64,000 bases of DNA, from contig JAXGGA010003444.1 of NCBI GenBank assembly GCA_038373865.1, forward strand, positions 1 to 64,000, given 5' to 3'. Position 1 is the stretch's first letter, and the number at the start of each line of letters is the position of its first letter. Below are positions 1 through 11,829 of this stretch, piece after piece. Below the pieces are notes generated by a model, which saw nothing but the letters and a program-made list of their open reading frames with translations, made no database searches and had not been told where the DNA came from. Origin of the DNA: Uloborus plumipes. Lineage: Eukaryota > Arthropoda > Arachnida > Araneae > Uloboridae. Position numbers and translations under genes: made by a program.

Positions 1-563
1 TTTATAAACATTGAACTAAGTCTTTATTACTTTATTTATAGAAATACATATAAACATGCAGCAGGGAAAAGTCAATATCAATTTAACTGCTCACGTCAAC
101 TATAGTAGTCTTCGTTTAAACATAAGAAATATTGTGGCAGAGTGAAAAAAATAGGAGTTTACATACTTGGGTACCTTTTCTCACATCCCTTAAAAAAACT
201 CCAATGGCTTTAATAGAATTTCCATCCACCCTTTAAAAAAGGGGATGAAATGGAATCAAAGGTGAACTCTACCGGGGAGATGCTTCATTTAAGGGGCTCC
301 TTCGAGCGAAAAGCTGGAACCTCAAATGGTTTTGGAATCTGTTCTGAATCACTGGACCATGGTCAGTGGCTCGTTGCTATGGTAACAATGGAAACCGTTA
401 GACAGGCCTTGTGAGGAATAGAAGCTTCTCTTGCCGAAATAAATGAACTCAATACCACTGCTGAAAGCACCTGTTCGATCCAGACGGAAATGCGTAATAG
501 GATCACGAAACTTTCAAGTGCAACGAAATGTGTGCGTGGCTGTAAATGTACAGTGTGAATTAC
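1..563. other. Unique AT-rich non-coding stretch
   Basis: No protein homology or RNA gene is recognisable. The part from about 240 to 540 is less AT-rich than its surroundings and holds an RFX-like X-box (separate entry). Short open frames here have no recognisable domain. Confidence 0.5.
373..386. promoter_or_regulatory. Candidate X-box (RFX-binding motif)
   Basis: GTTGCTATGGTAAC fits the known RFX consensus of two half-sites (RYYNYY, short spacer, RRNRAC), and both halves match. RFX factors regulate ciliary genes in animals. No ciliary gene or promoter is visible nearby, so only the motif is supported; chance occurrence is possible. Confidence 0.25.
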
Positions 564-573
564 TGTACTGCGA

Positions 574-1174
574 ATATAGGGGCATTTCACGGTATTTGTG
601 ACATAGGGGTGTCCGCAACAAAACTTTTTAAAAGCTTCAAATGTCTATATATATTGAAAAAGTACATTCTAAAGTATATGAATATCCTATTGTTTTCATA
701 GTTCACTTTATACTATGTTTGTAATTGCACTCAGAACATTGAAAATGCAATTTTCACTGTTACGGACTCTACATTGAATTTTTCTTTAAATCTGGCTTAA
801 ACCGATTTTTAAGCCAAAACTGGTACTTGAGACAGATAAAGTAAAGGCTCACCTCTAATATAGCTAACAATTTTAATCAAATAGTGCGTTCTATAAAAAT
901 TACGGATTGTGAAAATGATGACTGTAGAGTCCGTAACAGTAATTGGAATAAAAGTTTAGTTTTTAAAGAAAAATTCAATGTAGAGTCCGTAACAGTGAAA
1001 ATTGCATTTTCAATGTTCTGAGTGCAATTACAAACGTAATATAAAGTGAACTATGAAAACAATATGAGATTCATATACTTTAGAATGTACTTTTTTAATA
1101 TATAAAATTTTTTAAATTTTAAAAAGTTTTTTACGGACACCCCTATGTCACAAATACCGTGAAATGCCCCTATA
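574..1174. mobile_element. Foldback / long-inverted-repeat DNA element
   Basis: The left arm (about 574-785) is repeated as its reverse complement at about 963-1174. Matching landmarks are ATATAGGGGCATTTCACGG on the left against its complement ending at 1174, and the block around GTTACGGACTCTACATTGAA. The word GTAGAGTCCGTAACAGT occurs twice, at 925-941 and 980-996, so part of the arm is duplicated inside the element. A 7-bp direct repeat TGTACTG flanks it (564-570 and 1175-1181) and may be a target duplication. There is no transposase frame, so it is non-autonomous. The superfamily cannot be assigned. Confidence 0.75.
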
Positions 1175-1181
1175 TGTACTG

Positions 1182-2178
1182 ATACTAGTTTTTGAGAGCG
1201 CGAAAAGAAGGAAAAGTTGGTATCGGATGTAAAAGCTTGGGATGAAATTGGTTCACCTTTTCCATAAATAAAGCAGAATTTTGCAATACTAATGTGCATG
1301 AAGTTGACAAAAATACATAACAGCTTTTCGTAAAAATATTCGTTATTTTATGTGCAATACAAGAAAACTGCACCAAAAGGCTGAAAAAAAAAAGAAAGTA
1401 AGAAAATAGAGAATGAGTAGCTTAGCAGAAGAGCATAGACTGCGATGTCATAATTGACAACGAAAAAGTGTCAAAACTACAAAATCATTTATTGCTGAAG
1501 GTTAGTTATTTGATATAAAACAAATTCAAAAATATTCTTTTCAAAACCTCATAAGTTTCGTTTTTTTTCATCTCTCTTAAGTTTATGCATTAATAACATA
1601 AATATCTAATATGTGTGAAAAACTAAGTATCTTCGCAAAATGGTGGTTGCTTGTTGAAACAGAGCACATTGGAATTGAATTTGAAAGAAAAGGCATCACA
1701 GTATAAAAGTAAATATTACACAGTTTAAAAGCAAAATAATTATACTCTTTATAACATAAATATGCTTTTTTTTTGAGGAAATTTTATTCTTGATTGACGC
1801 TTTGCTAACTTTATAATCTGCTTCATTAAACGTTCTGCAAAGAATCATATGTTTTACGGCAGTAAACTTTGCAAATCATCAAGTTTACTTTAATACTCGT
1901 ATATTAACGTAATATTTCTGACTTATTGTGATATTAATGTCTGCAATATTCCCTGACTTGACTTTAAACTTAAATTTTATTCAATTTCCAGGTTTAAAAA
2001 TGTACTTCGTTGTGTTGTTTTTTTTTAATATTAAACGACATGAAGAGGATCCGCTCGCAACACGTAATTTAGAGCCTACGTGAAGTATGCACACCAGGCG
2101 CAGTATGTTAATTATAAACATTAGGTTATTTACGTAATAAAAAGAAAATATGTATATAATATGAATACTTTCAAAAGT
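1182..2178. other. AT-rich sequence without recognisable features
   Basis: About 1 kb of AT-rich DNA with homopolymer T and A runs. I see no repeat partner in the window, no RNA gene and no plausible exon. Confidence 0.5.
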
Positions 2179-2404
2179 ACCGTAAACAAGGGTTACTTGG
2201 ACCCTAGGGGGTTACTTGAGCCCAACTGTAAAATGATAAAATCTGAGTTTGGTACTAGCGTTAGAGACTGCAGAGTGCTTCTACCTAGTGGAGAAACGAG
2301 GAACTACGTGAAAGTCTCCAACTAATAAGTACCAAACCCAGATTTTATCATTTTCTGTAATGGGTTCAAGAACCCGCTAGGGTCCAGTAACCCTTATTTA
2401 CATT
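2179..2404. mobile_element. Inverted-repeat MITE (~226 bp)
   Basis: The left arm (about 2179-2261) has GTAAACAAGGGTTACTTGG and TGATAAAATCTGAGTTTGGT. The right arm (about 2327-2404) carries their reverse complements with a few mismatches. The loop is about 65 bp. There is no coding capacity. The ends read as AGTAC/ATTAA, so the exact boundary and target duplication are unclear. Confidence 0.7.
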
Positions 2405-5400
2405 AAGTAAACATGTTACCCCTACTTTCTAAACTTTTGTCGTCAGAAACTATAAAACGTTCTTAAATTTATATCGATTTTCGTTGCAAAATACATGGGC
2501 TATTTTTAAATTTAAAAAATAGTCCCTTTCAACAAAGTATGCTAGTAAATTTCGCACCCGTTTTATAATGCTTATACAAATACATTCTTCTAAAAGTCAA
2601 AAACTTGATCGCCAAACTTATTTTCTCCTCTGCGTAAAGCGAAGCGAAAACAAATGCTGATTTTCATAGCAGAATAATGACTCATATGGCACGAAGCGTT
2701 TCACGCAAACGCCATTTGGCGATCTAAAAGGATGCGGAAGATCTTTCATCCCCCCCCCTCCCAACCATCCAGCGTCTCCATAGTTACCGGTTGCTCCAGG
2801 GCATCTTCTCACTCGCTCCATCCCTTAGCCAAACATTCACTTCTGTTTTTGTTCGTGATGGAGCTTTTTCAAACCTCCTTGACGGTCGATCTCTCTGTTG
2901 TAGAAACACTTGAACAGTGGTGCCAGATCGTGTGGACTTAAGAAATTAGTATCCTGGTCAAGTTCGCCTCCACTAGAGGAACAATCTTTCCTTTATTGAA
3001 TTTGGCGCTTTAAAAATAATAATTGCTTTTGTTATGCAGTGATGTTGAATTCATTTCGTTGGAGAATCATAATATGAAGGAAATCGGTTTAATATGCATC
3101 TCACAAATTGGAGTTATTTAGCTTATCGATTTATACTTTTGTCTTGAATTTGTGATAAAAATTGAAATCACTATTTCTCTAAAGAAAAAAAAAACGATCA
3201 GTACATCAGAAGTTTCCACGTGGTTTACTTGTGATAAAATCAAACTTCTTGGTTGAAATATTTAGGAAATTAAATACCGTGACTCTTTGATTTCAAGAAC
3301 GAATACATGCATATGCTGGATCTGTATGATAAAATCATTTTTTTGCAGAATATTGTTATTGAGGAGTAAACGTAAAAATTAAATAAATAAAACGATTTGT
3401 AAAAAATTACTAAGTAGATGAACAGCATCTGAAAGAGTCGTTTTTTCTTCATTGAAAATGATAAATTATCCATGCTGGTTCAAAAATGCACTAAGCATTT
3501 TCCTACTGATAGCAAAAAGTTAGCAAGTAGGGAGCAGGTTAAGAGTTCATTTGAAATACTTCACAGGGTGTCTCAACTGCCAAAAAAGCGAACTCTTCAT
3601 AGATTTGGCTACAAAGAAGTACGGGAGCTGAGTTCTAGTGAGCTTTTTTTCTCCGGTGCTAATTCAACCCTCAATAATTTTCGTTATAATTTTAGTGTTA
3701 ATTCATCCGTTATAATTTGAGTGTTATGTGAAACTTTTGTTTAGAGCTAGAGTTGATTGCCATCAAGATGTGGCAAAAAGTTTAAGATTTAATTGTGCTT
3801 TTATTTCTTGCAGTTGTTTTTGTATCTCTTTTTCAAGCAGCTATGAAACTGCGAAATGTATTAGTTAATTGGAAGGTTCACATATACTAGAAACTGTATT
3901 CTATTTCTTTCAGTTAGATTTACAGAACCGAAAGCTTCTCTTTGAACAACGAAAATAATAAATCAGTAACGTGGAAAAAAGAAATCGTTAGCTATGGACA
4001 TTTGAACATTCCCTACATTACGGCATGTTGTTACAATATTACGACATCAGTAAATACATCTTCGAAGCATTTCATAAATTTCAATCGGTAATCATACTTT
4101 TAATCAGTTAAAAAAAAACCTTAATTATTGGTTTTGCCGTTACGAACGTGAAGAAAAGTGTATTTTATAAGACTGTCTTTGATTTAAGTTAAATATAACA
4201 ATCTATTACAGAAAACATATCTCTATTTTAATGTCCTACTTGAGCTGCAGTCCAGCAGAAAACGATGATTCAACTGGATGGAAATTTTAAAATCGATTAC
4301 ACGAATGGAAATATTTGGTGATTTAGATATGTGGGTGAAAATTTAAAGCAGTTATTCCCCTCGGTTGAATAACTCGTTTCCAAATTATCGTACTCTCCAA
4401 AATATTGCTGATGTGAAGCTTTCCCCACGAACCATTAAAACAATTTTCAAAAGTGATAATCACTTTTAGAGCTTTTTCTGATGGCCCTTTTGCATTATTC
4501 ATTCGTCTGTCTTAGTTGAATAAAATGCAAAGTAAAAGTGAGCTGCGATTGAAAGGTGAAGAGTAATTCGCAGACCAGCATTTCTCCCTCAATCAAAAGT
4601 TCGTTTTAAACTTTCTTGTTCATTAGCTGTAACTATAAGTTTGGTGCAACTACACGTGTTGGCCTCCCCTGCCCTACGATCGTTTTTGATTTGCTATTCG
4701 CGATCGAAACGTATTCAAAATAACTTTAAGAGATCCAAAGCTAGGACTGGTGAAATATGTTGGATAAGGTTTATAAGGTAGCGAAATTTTCATTTTAGCA
4801 TGAGTAGTAAGAATGGATTAAAAGAAGTACCTTTTTCATATAAGTCATAAGAAAACCAAGCTGTTGTATGTTTACTAGTTGGGGTTCCAAATACCGCCAC
4901 AAGGGATTCAAAGGGGTATACAAAAATGTACATTATAAATGTTTTACATAGCTCCGTGATGGCCGTCAAATATGCATTGCAATGGGCCTCCAAACTTTTA
5001 AATACGCCACTGATTCCAAGTGGAAATATTAGTCAATAAAAATTTGATAACATAAATTGTGAAGGTAATGCTCAACAGCTGAATCCAGGACAGCCGAGAG
5101 TATATTATTTTTAAAAAATAAATAAATATTACAGACTGCAAATAGAAGGCACTTCTAAAACGAAATTTAAATAGTAGGGTATGTTTTTATAAGAAATATT
5201 ATCGACTTATAAAATGTTCCTTCGAGTCAAAAGAAGCTTATAAAAATATACGTCATCCCGTAATTTATTAAATTTAACATTGTTGAATATGTACAAAGGG
5301 ATGGCGTATTTTTGGGAAAAAAAAGCTTATAAAAATAGGGGCATTTAGAATAACAGGAAAAAATGAATTAAGATTTTTCTTTGCAAGTAAATACATTTCA

Positions 5401-6670
5401 ATGTGCTATAAATTTAGGGTTATTTATTGTTAGCAAACATGAAACGCCAGAATAATTCTAAAACTGTTTATGCATCTGGATACACGAGTGCATAAAGATG
5501 TAAGTCTGCGCATAAACTAATGTTACTACAGCACACAATAACACTTTTAATTTCCATTTTCTTTTCTTGAGTACAACTATTTTTTTTCATCACCGAAAAC
5601 TTAATTATGCGATCGAACAAAATAAAATTGGTTTTCAGTTATTCCTTCCGAAATTCCACGCAAACTTATTTTCCGTTTAATCCTGCTTACTTTTAATCAA
5701 GAAAGAATGTTTCGTTTGTGGTAAACCCATTACCAACAGGGCTCTTTAATGTTTACAAAATGGAAATTTTAATCACGCAGGATAAAATAACAATGTAAAT
5801 TTTTCCATTTAGCCTCTCGAGCTGCTTACCGGTTCATTTTCTGGCGCCTTTAAGTCGTTACTTGAACAAACAACAACTACACACGCTACCCGTTGTCTCT
5901 TGCCGATGGGCCTTTCAATAAAAGAAAAACAAAAACACTTGCAATAAAAAACGCATTTCTTAGCTGCAAACTGATATCGTGCAGTAGAGATGGTTCCCTG
6001 GTTTTAAAGTGGGGAGTGTGTGGTAGTGCCATTAGGGTCCTGCTACTGCGTATCCAACCGACACGCGAACTTTAGATTTTCGTGAGTGTCTGTTGCATTT
6101 TGTCTCTGGACTGACGTCTAATGTACTTTTGGTTACAGTCGAGGTTTTACCCAGTCACTCGTATCCTGGACAACTATGTTCATCAAAGTCAACCGAAATG
6201 ATACAGCGGAAATTTTCCAATAACAAAATTTAGAAAATGGTTGGGGAAATGGGTTGAGACTTATGACTCATTGGTACTTGCACATGGATGAGTCGTGCCT
6301 AAACTGTTTTGCTTTGCTTTTCGCTTTACATTCATGAAATGTGAAAATGTTGTCAGAACTACTTTAGAAGAACCAAATGATATCTTGAGCTCTAAAAACT
6401 CATTTATTTAATAGTGAAATTCTTCTTTTTCTTTTTCAAAAACTGTTATCCCCGGTGTAGATAAACATATCCCGGGACACAGAAAAATGAAACAGCAACA
6501 CACACAATATTTAAAAGTTAATAAAAGACAACATCAAATAATATCAATAATATTAAAAACACTTAAAAATTTCGAGTCGGTAAAAAGTTTGCTGATAGCA
6601 GTTTCCTTTTTGTCTGCCCAATACACCCAAGAATGTGTTCACACAGGAGAGATGCTTGAAGAAGTTTCCT
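2405..6670. other. Long unique AT-rich stretch
   Basis: No recognisable gene or RNA in more than 4 kb. There is a short C run near 2751-2758. A weak stem pairs about 5246-5262 with 5299-5316 (ATACGTCATCCC against GGGATGGCGTAT). Open frames here are short and low-complexity. Confidence 0.45.
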
Positions 6671-6677
6671 TCCCCTG

Positions 6678-6838
6678 GGCCATCATTTCGAATTTTTCCA
6701 GGAGGAGGGGGGGGGGCAAAGGACACAATGCAAATTTGCCAAAAAATGGCAAAAACCACGCCTACTTACATGTAAATACATTGATTTCCCAAAGTCAGGG
6801 GGCATTTGAACCCCCCCTGAACCCGTAAATGACGGGCC
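6678..6838. mobile_element. Short hAT-like MITE, internally deleted copy
   Basis: It starts GGGCCATCATTT and ends AAATGACGGGCC, which are imperfect inverted termini. It shares the internal words TTTTTCCAGGAGG, GCAAAAACCAC and TGTAAATACATTGATTTCC with the 618-bp element at 18971-19588. Here GCAAAAACCAC runs within a few bases into the segment that lies near the right end of the longer copy, so this copy is an internal deletion. The flanking 8-bp duplication is not clear at this site. Confidence 0.65.
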
Positions 6839-7482
6839 TTTCCCTCCCCATGAACATAAGTCACCCAGACTGTATACGTAGTCTTCATAAACATTATAAT
6901 TATGATAAATCGTGGCCATTCAATCCAGAACCAATCAGGCTTCCACGCTGTTTGACAATGTACCAATGGTGGTCAAACACTTCAAGGATTCATGTCTCTT
7001 AGGTTCTCATGTCCTTTTAACGCCCTCTTCTGGCTGTACTCAGAAAGATCAAAATTTTCATGATCTAACCACAATGTGAAACTGACCCGAGCAGTACAAA
7101 GCTTTGATTTTCTCAGTTAAGTTTTAAGTTGTTTATTATATGGCGTGAAGAGTAGATGTCCTTATGCGATGTAGACCACAAAGAAAGTGACACAAGCTGA
7201 ACCATTACTTAAAGCATAAATGAAATTTGTTCGTGATGCATTGTAACTGATAGAGTTCCCGTTAAACGATCTAAAGAGATTTGATTAAAATAAAAGCAAA
7301 ATGCTTCATTGTTCTCCGGCTCGTAAGAGGCGGAGTATTCTGTTGAAAACTCAGAAAAACGGATTCCAAATATGCAACAGATAGCTAAAAAAGAAGAAAG
7401 AATATGTTTTTTCTTAAACGTTGCAATAAATTGAACTCGTGCAGTAGTAGCTACTTTTGCAATAAGAAGTTTTACTTAGATC
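6839..7482. other. Unique sequence, no feature seen
   Basis: AT-rich spacer between two hAT-type elements. No coding or RNA signal is recognised. Confidence 0.45.
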
Positions 7483-7490
7483 TTTTAAGC

Positions 7491-8944
7491 CAGGGGTGGC
7501 CAACCTTTTTAGGGAGAGTGCCACTATCTGGAGACAAAAAACTCAGCGTGCCACATTGTATTTTTCCAACAAACTGAAAATTTTTAGAAAATTACAAATA
7601 GGTTTTATGTTGGCTGACCATGTAATTCTTACTCAAATGAAACATTTTTTCTTTTAAATCTGAGCAATTATCGTTAATAAACACTTTTCCAGGTTCTTTA
7701 GTTGGCTTATGCTTAAAAAAGAAACAAATAACATCAAACATTCTATTCTAAAAATTAAACAGTCTGTACTTAATGTGGTGGATGAGTCTGTATCTTTTTT
7801 ACCAAGTCTTTAATTTTAGGAACAGTTCTTGAGAATTCTAAGAAGTTTAGAAGAGAGAAATAGACCAAGAATTTGAAAAGATCAGAATTATTTTTTCATC
7901 CTAAAAACCATCAAACCTAACACTGAATGAATAGTTAAAATAGGTGTAAAATGTTCTCCATACATCATTGGAAAATTATTAAATTTGGGTTGTTAGTTTC
8001 AGTATTAATTTGTAATGTTTTATTCTTTTTTCTCGAAAGTAGAGAGAAAGAAACTGAAGTTTAATCATAAAAGAATGTAGATGGCCTATACTAGTTTAGG
8101 AAACTTTTTTTAGTGCAATCTTAAATTTAAATTACTGAAACGCCGGATAATAAGAGATGACATAGCTAAATTCAATCGCTATTCTTCATTCCTAAGTAGC
8201 AAGTCCTTATTGCTTTCCTTCCAGTTATTTTAAAAAATACACTCCGTAAAATTCTAAAATTTTATAACTATTTTTCTTTTGGATAGCTATCGCACATTTC
8301 ACTGAAGAAGTAACTTGCCATACTCTCCTCTTTCTCATGAAAATAGTTCACAGAACATTCAGAGCTCTAATTCGTAGTTTGCTAATACAGTGAACTCTAC
8401 AATGTCACCAACAAGTCTCATTCCCTGGCAAGGAGTTTGTGATAGATAATTCGATAACACTTTTGAAGTTTTTTTCTCAAATTATTTTCAAGTAATGTAA
8501 CAAAAGCATTTTATGGGTCTTCATTTGTGCAACCATACCGAATTTTGTCCAATCTGGTTTCTTAAATTTAGTTGCAGAGGCATTTTTTTTTTTTTTAATT
8601 TCATCACCCGTAGCTGAAACGATCGCAGATCAAGAATCCATTCTGCAGCATTGAAAGTTTCATTCATGTCAAGCACAAATATGCTTTACAAAGCATTATG
8701 TCCGAAGCTAACGCTAAACATTTTGGAATAGTGTAGTTCAGACAATTTGTAAGCCAGCCTCCTATCATTTAATCGCCATAATGTCATTATATTTATCAGT
8801 TTAAGGGTTTTAGTTTTTATCAATATTTTTGAGATCGACATTTTTTCCTCAGCTTTGGAATTTTTTCAAAAAGTCTTTGCGTGCCACTCTTACTGCTCTG
8901 CCGTGCCACATTGTGGCACGCGTGCCGCGGGTTGGCCACCCATG
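7491..8944. mobile_element. hAT-superfamily element, non-autonomous or decayed (1,454 bp)
   Basis: The left end reads CAGGGGTGGCCAACC and the right end GGTTGGCCACCCATG, which match as inverted termini at 14 of 15 positions. Both sides carry the exact 8-bp direct repeat TTTTAAGC (7483-7490 and 8945-8952). An 8-bp target duplication with CAGGG-type termini is diagnostic of hAT transposons. Subterminal words around GTGCCACATTGT occur near both ends. The 1.4-kb interior is AT-rich and I find no intact transposase frame, so it is either a deletion derivative or too decayed to read. Confidence 0.9.
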
Positions 8945-8952
8945 TTTTAAGC

Positions 8953-9488
8953 CATCAGCTGGTTTTCTGCTTTTTATGACATTCTCTAATTTTAGGATAT
9001 TCCTGATCCGTTTGGCTCACGAATCTTCAATTTTTACATCTACTGAAAAAAAAAGGAAGGGTAAAGTTTTCTGAGCGTGCTTCTAGCCAAAATTCCCAAG
9101 AACGCATATCGCCATCAGGAAAAAAAAAAAAAAAAAAAAAAAAAACTTGGAGATGTCTGTTTGATTTATAACTGTCGAATTACTCGAAAAGCCTGACGCC
9201 TCTTAGCACGCAAAGAAACAATTTATTATGGTATCACCGAGATTTCTTTTCGCGTTTTTCATTCTTGGAGCATTTTTTTTATTCATTCCTGTCCTTGATG
9301 AGGATGCTATGAGATTTTGATTTTACGAGAATTTTCTTTGGATCTGAATGCGAGTTTTTGTGTGTTCATTGGAACTGATGACGGTAAGAAATCACTCGTG
9401 TTAATATTTTAACATAAATTTATGGAATTTATTTTTTTTTCTTTTTATCGACAGGACGTATTAGTCTACCAGTTTCACAAATTGATTG
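8953..9488. other. Unique sequence with a 25-base A tract
   Basis: The A tract spans about 9120-9145. It could be a retroposon tail, but no retroposon body or target duplication is visible. The rest is AT-rich and featureless. Confidence 0.4.
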
Positions 9489-9733
9489 TATCGCTGGCTC
9501 CATGCTATAATTACGAATGTGAAAATTGGCACTCTTCAGGAGAGCCAAAACACTGAATATAATTTTTTCTCCCCTGACGTGTTTGGTTATTTTCAATTTT
9601 TAAATTTTTATAGATGTCTTTAAGTGTAAAACTAATGTTCAAAGGTATCATTTTAATTTTAAATATTTGTAAAATTCCAACTTGAAAAACGCGATTTTTT
9701 ACATTCGTTATTGTAGCACGGTGCCAACGATAT
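9489..9733. mobile_element. Inverted-repeat MITE (~245 bp)
   Basis: TATCGCTGGCTCCATGCTAT at the left is matched by an inverted, diverged copy (ATTGTAGCACGGTGCCAACG, then ATA) at the right, with arms of about 38 bp. The 160-bp loop is AT-rich and non-coding. The target duplication is not clear and the superfamily is unassigned. Confidence 0.6.
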
Positions 9734-9796
9734 GTGGCTCTTTTTTTTTGAAAATAAGGTCTTTAGAATCACTCTGACAACAGAACTCATCGAATT

Positions 9797-9883
9797 ATAT
9801 ACTGCTCACTCCTTTCAAAAACTGAGAAATTAGCGATTTTGAGTTTTCCCTGTTTTTTGTACTGCCATGAATGAGCAGTATAT
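9797..9883. repeat. Small stem-forming inverted repeat
   Basis: ATATACTGCTCAC (9797-9809) pairs with ATGAGCAGTATAT (9871-9883), 12 of 13 positions, around a 61-bp loop. It may be a tiny MITE relic. Confidence 0.4.
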
Positions 9884-10277
9884 CTGTGCAAGGCATACAT
9901 TTCTACAACTTAATATTTCGCCGTTTAGAGAGCAAAAATATCGGTTTTGCATTTTCAAGTAAATTTGAAATGTTCTTTCAAGAATGTCACATCTTCAGCT
10001 GTGCTTGATTCGTTAGGCACTAAACATCTGTTTCGTTTACATAAAGATGTAATTATTGTTCTCGGAAACAATATTACACACCAAAAAAGAATATCTTTCA
10101 TTCTTCTTATATATGTATTTTTTTTTCCAATCAAAATCGGACTATTTGCTTTTTTGTCGGTATCGTATGGAAAACAATTTCTTACAATTGTGATATATTT
10201 TGAGATATTTTGAACATAATCTTTTGATTTTAATGCAAGAACGTCACAAATAATAAAAAAAAAAAAAAAAAAAAAAA

Positions 10278-10600
10278 ACTCTTCCGTGTTAACTTGTAAA
10301 TCGCATTATAATCTAGGATACTTGAGTGAGGACATCATTTCGAAAAGGACAATTGGAGGATTCTTTTGTAAAAACCTTTTTTTTTTTCTTTGCATAGTCT
10401 TTCAGTTATTAAAACTTTCAATTACTTTAATAGCTACGAAGTCTGTTAAGAATATGTACAAATGTCCAGTACCAATATGCGAGGGAAATTTTACCACCGC
10501 TTAAATATGTTGCTGAGAACTCTTACGTGTTAACTTGTAAATCGCATTATCCTCGAGGATACTAGGGTAAGGACATTACTCCGAAAAGGACAATTGGAGG
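10278..10600 (+). repeat. Direct repeat, two 82-bp copies 241 bp apart
   Basis: ACTCTTCCGTGTTAACTTGT (10278) and ACTCTTACGTGTTAACTTGT (10519) each begin an 82-bp block. Both blocks end CGAAAAGGACAATTGGAGG, at 10359 and 10600. The first copy follows directly after an A tract at about 10255-10278. The 159 bp between the copies is AT-rich. It could be a duplicated segment or the termini of an unrecognised element. Confidence 0.7.
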
Positions 10601-10778
10601 CCGGAGAGGTGTCCACAGGGGAATAATTCGACACAGATGCAGCTGCTGACGCTCTTAAAAATCCGAGAGTCACGCCGCGCCGCCGAAATAAACAACAAGC
10701 AACAATTTCTGTGCCGAGGAGAAAAAAAGAACCGCTAACTAATACACAAGTGCGAGGTAGCGAACTCCGCCATTTTGG

Positions 10779-11507
10779 AATTGAAGAGGCAAGTGGATAT
10801 AGGTGATGCAGTGGCGTATCCAAGAATTGATTTTGGGGGGTGCACATCGAACATCGACACTGTGATGAGAAAGGAAAAAAATCAAGAAATATGGTGAAAC
10901 TTTAAAAACGCAGTATTTCGATTTAATTTTTTCTATTCAACGTTGCTCAAAGATTTTTTTTTTTTTTCACAAAAATGAATATCATGCAAGAATAATAAGG
11001 CGCTGGTACATCGCTCATTTTCCTCTAACATTTCCACAACTACAGAATAACAATTAGTTTTGCTTCTTATAGTCGAAAACAGAAAATAATATGACAATAT
11101 TTCAGTGTCCATTAAGTATTTTTTATTGAAAAAACTTGAAGCATATTTACATGAAGGTTACATGTTTTTTCAAATTTCGGTGCCACCATTTTTTATAGTC
11201 TTACAAAATCTTGGGGGATGCATTGGTCCCTTGGCACCCCCAACCCCACACCGGATACGCCACTGAGGTGATGTGTGACAATTTTGAAAACACTTGCTCT
11301 TTACCTTGAATGAAGGTGAAAAGCTAATAATTTTTTTTGGAAGCTTTTTCTAGAAATTAAAAAAAAGTCACATATCACCTTTATTCACTTGCCCCTTCAA
11401 TTGTGTTTGTGAGTCAACACAATTGACCACACACTAATTTGAATTTGTGTAAATCGGCGAAATTCAGATGTCACATATCACCTTTATCCACTTGCCCCTT
11501 CAATTGT
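10779..11507. repeat. Inverted/direct repeat trio interrupted by a hAT MITE
   Basis: Joining 10779-10808 to 11274-11279, across the hAT insertion, gives a 36-bp segment. It occurs inverted at 11367-11404 and again at 11470-11507, with the shared words GTCACATATCACCTTTAT and CACTTGCCCCTTCAATTG. The inverted repeat was therefore present before the hAT element inserted. Confidence 0.65.
10809..11265. mobile_element. hAT-superfamily MITE (457 bp)
   Basis: The termini are CAGTGGCGTATCCA on the left and CCGGATACGCCACTG on the right. An exact 8-bp target duplication AGGTGATG lies on both sides (10801-10808 and 11266-11273). The subterminal strings TTTTGGGGGGTGCA and TTGGGGGATGCATTGG resemble each other. 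No transposase frame is present. The element interrupts another inverted repeat, described next. Confidence 0.9.
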
Positions 11508-11639
11508 AACTTAAGCGTTACAGTGCGCTTTCATATAATCTCTGCATTGTGTGTGCATGTTTTTGAGCGACACATTTTGAAAGGTGTTCTTTTTGGGGGG
11601 TGGTTCCGTTTCCAGATTGGCAGTCTGCCGACAGGACGC

Positions 11640-11822
11640 GTATACCAGCCTGTGCTCATCCAGTATGCAGGACATGGTTGCGCGGTACTGGCGGCAGATG
11701 GCGCAATCTGTTGAGTTGCTGGATGACCAATGTGACGTATGGATGTGTGTTCCTGGCGCGGTTTGATCTGGTGTCCTGATCTCGAGTGTGATGGTAACCT
11801 AGTACTTTATCCACTGAGCCAA
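11640..11822 (-). repeat. tRNA-derived SINE-like head (candidate)
   Basis: Reading the minus strand from 11822 gives TTGGCTCAGTGGATAAAG, a good match to a tRNA D-arm with an RNA polymerase III A box. A diverged anticodon/T-arm region follows (CTCGAGATC, then GATCAAACCGCGCC). The B box is poor, so an active tRNA gene is unlikely. The downstream body to about 11640 is unusually GC-rich for this window, as in a SINE body. No target duplication was found. Confidence 0.4.
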
Positions 11823-11829
11823 AATCATT

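Noticed and set aside
6487..6828. 113-codon plus-strand open frame
   Set aside because: Its second half is the hAT-like MITE at 6678-6838, including a translated G run; not a gene.
9120..10278. Two long A tracts as tails of processed pseudogenes or LINEs
   Set aside because: No coding remnant, reverse transcriptase sequence or flanking duplication is visible next to either tract.
10530..10847. 105-codon minus-strand open frame
   Set aside because: It runs across the right-hand 82-bp repeat and into the hAT terminus, has no recognisable domain, and is explained by local composition.
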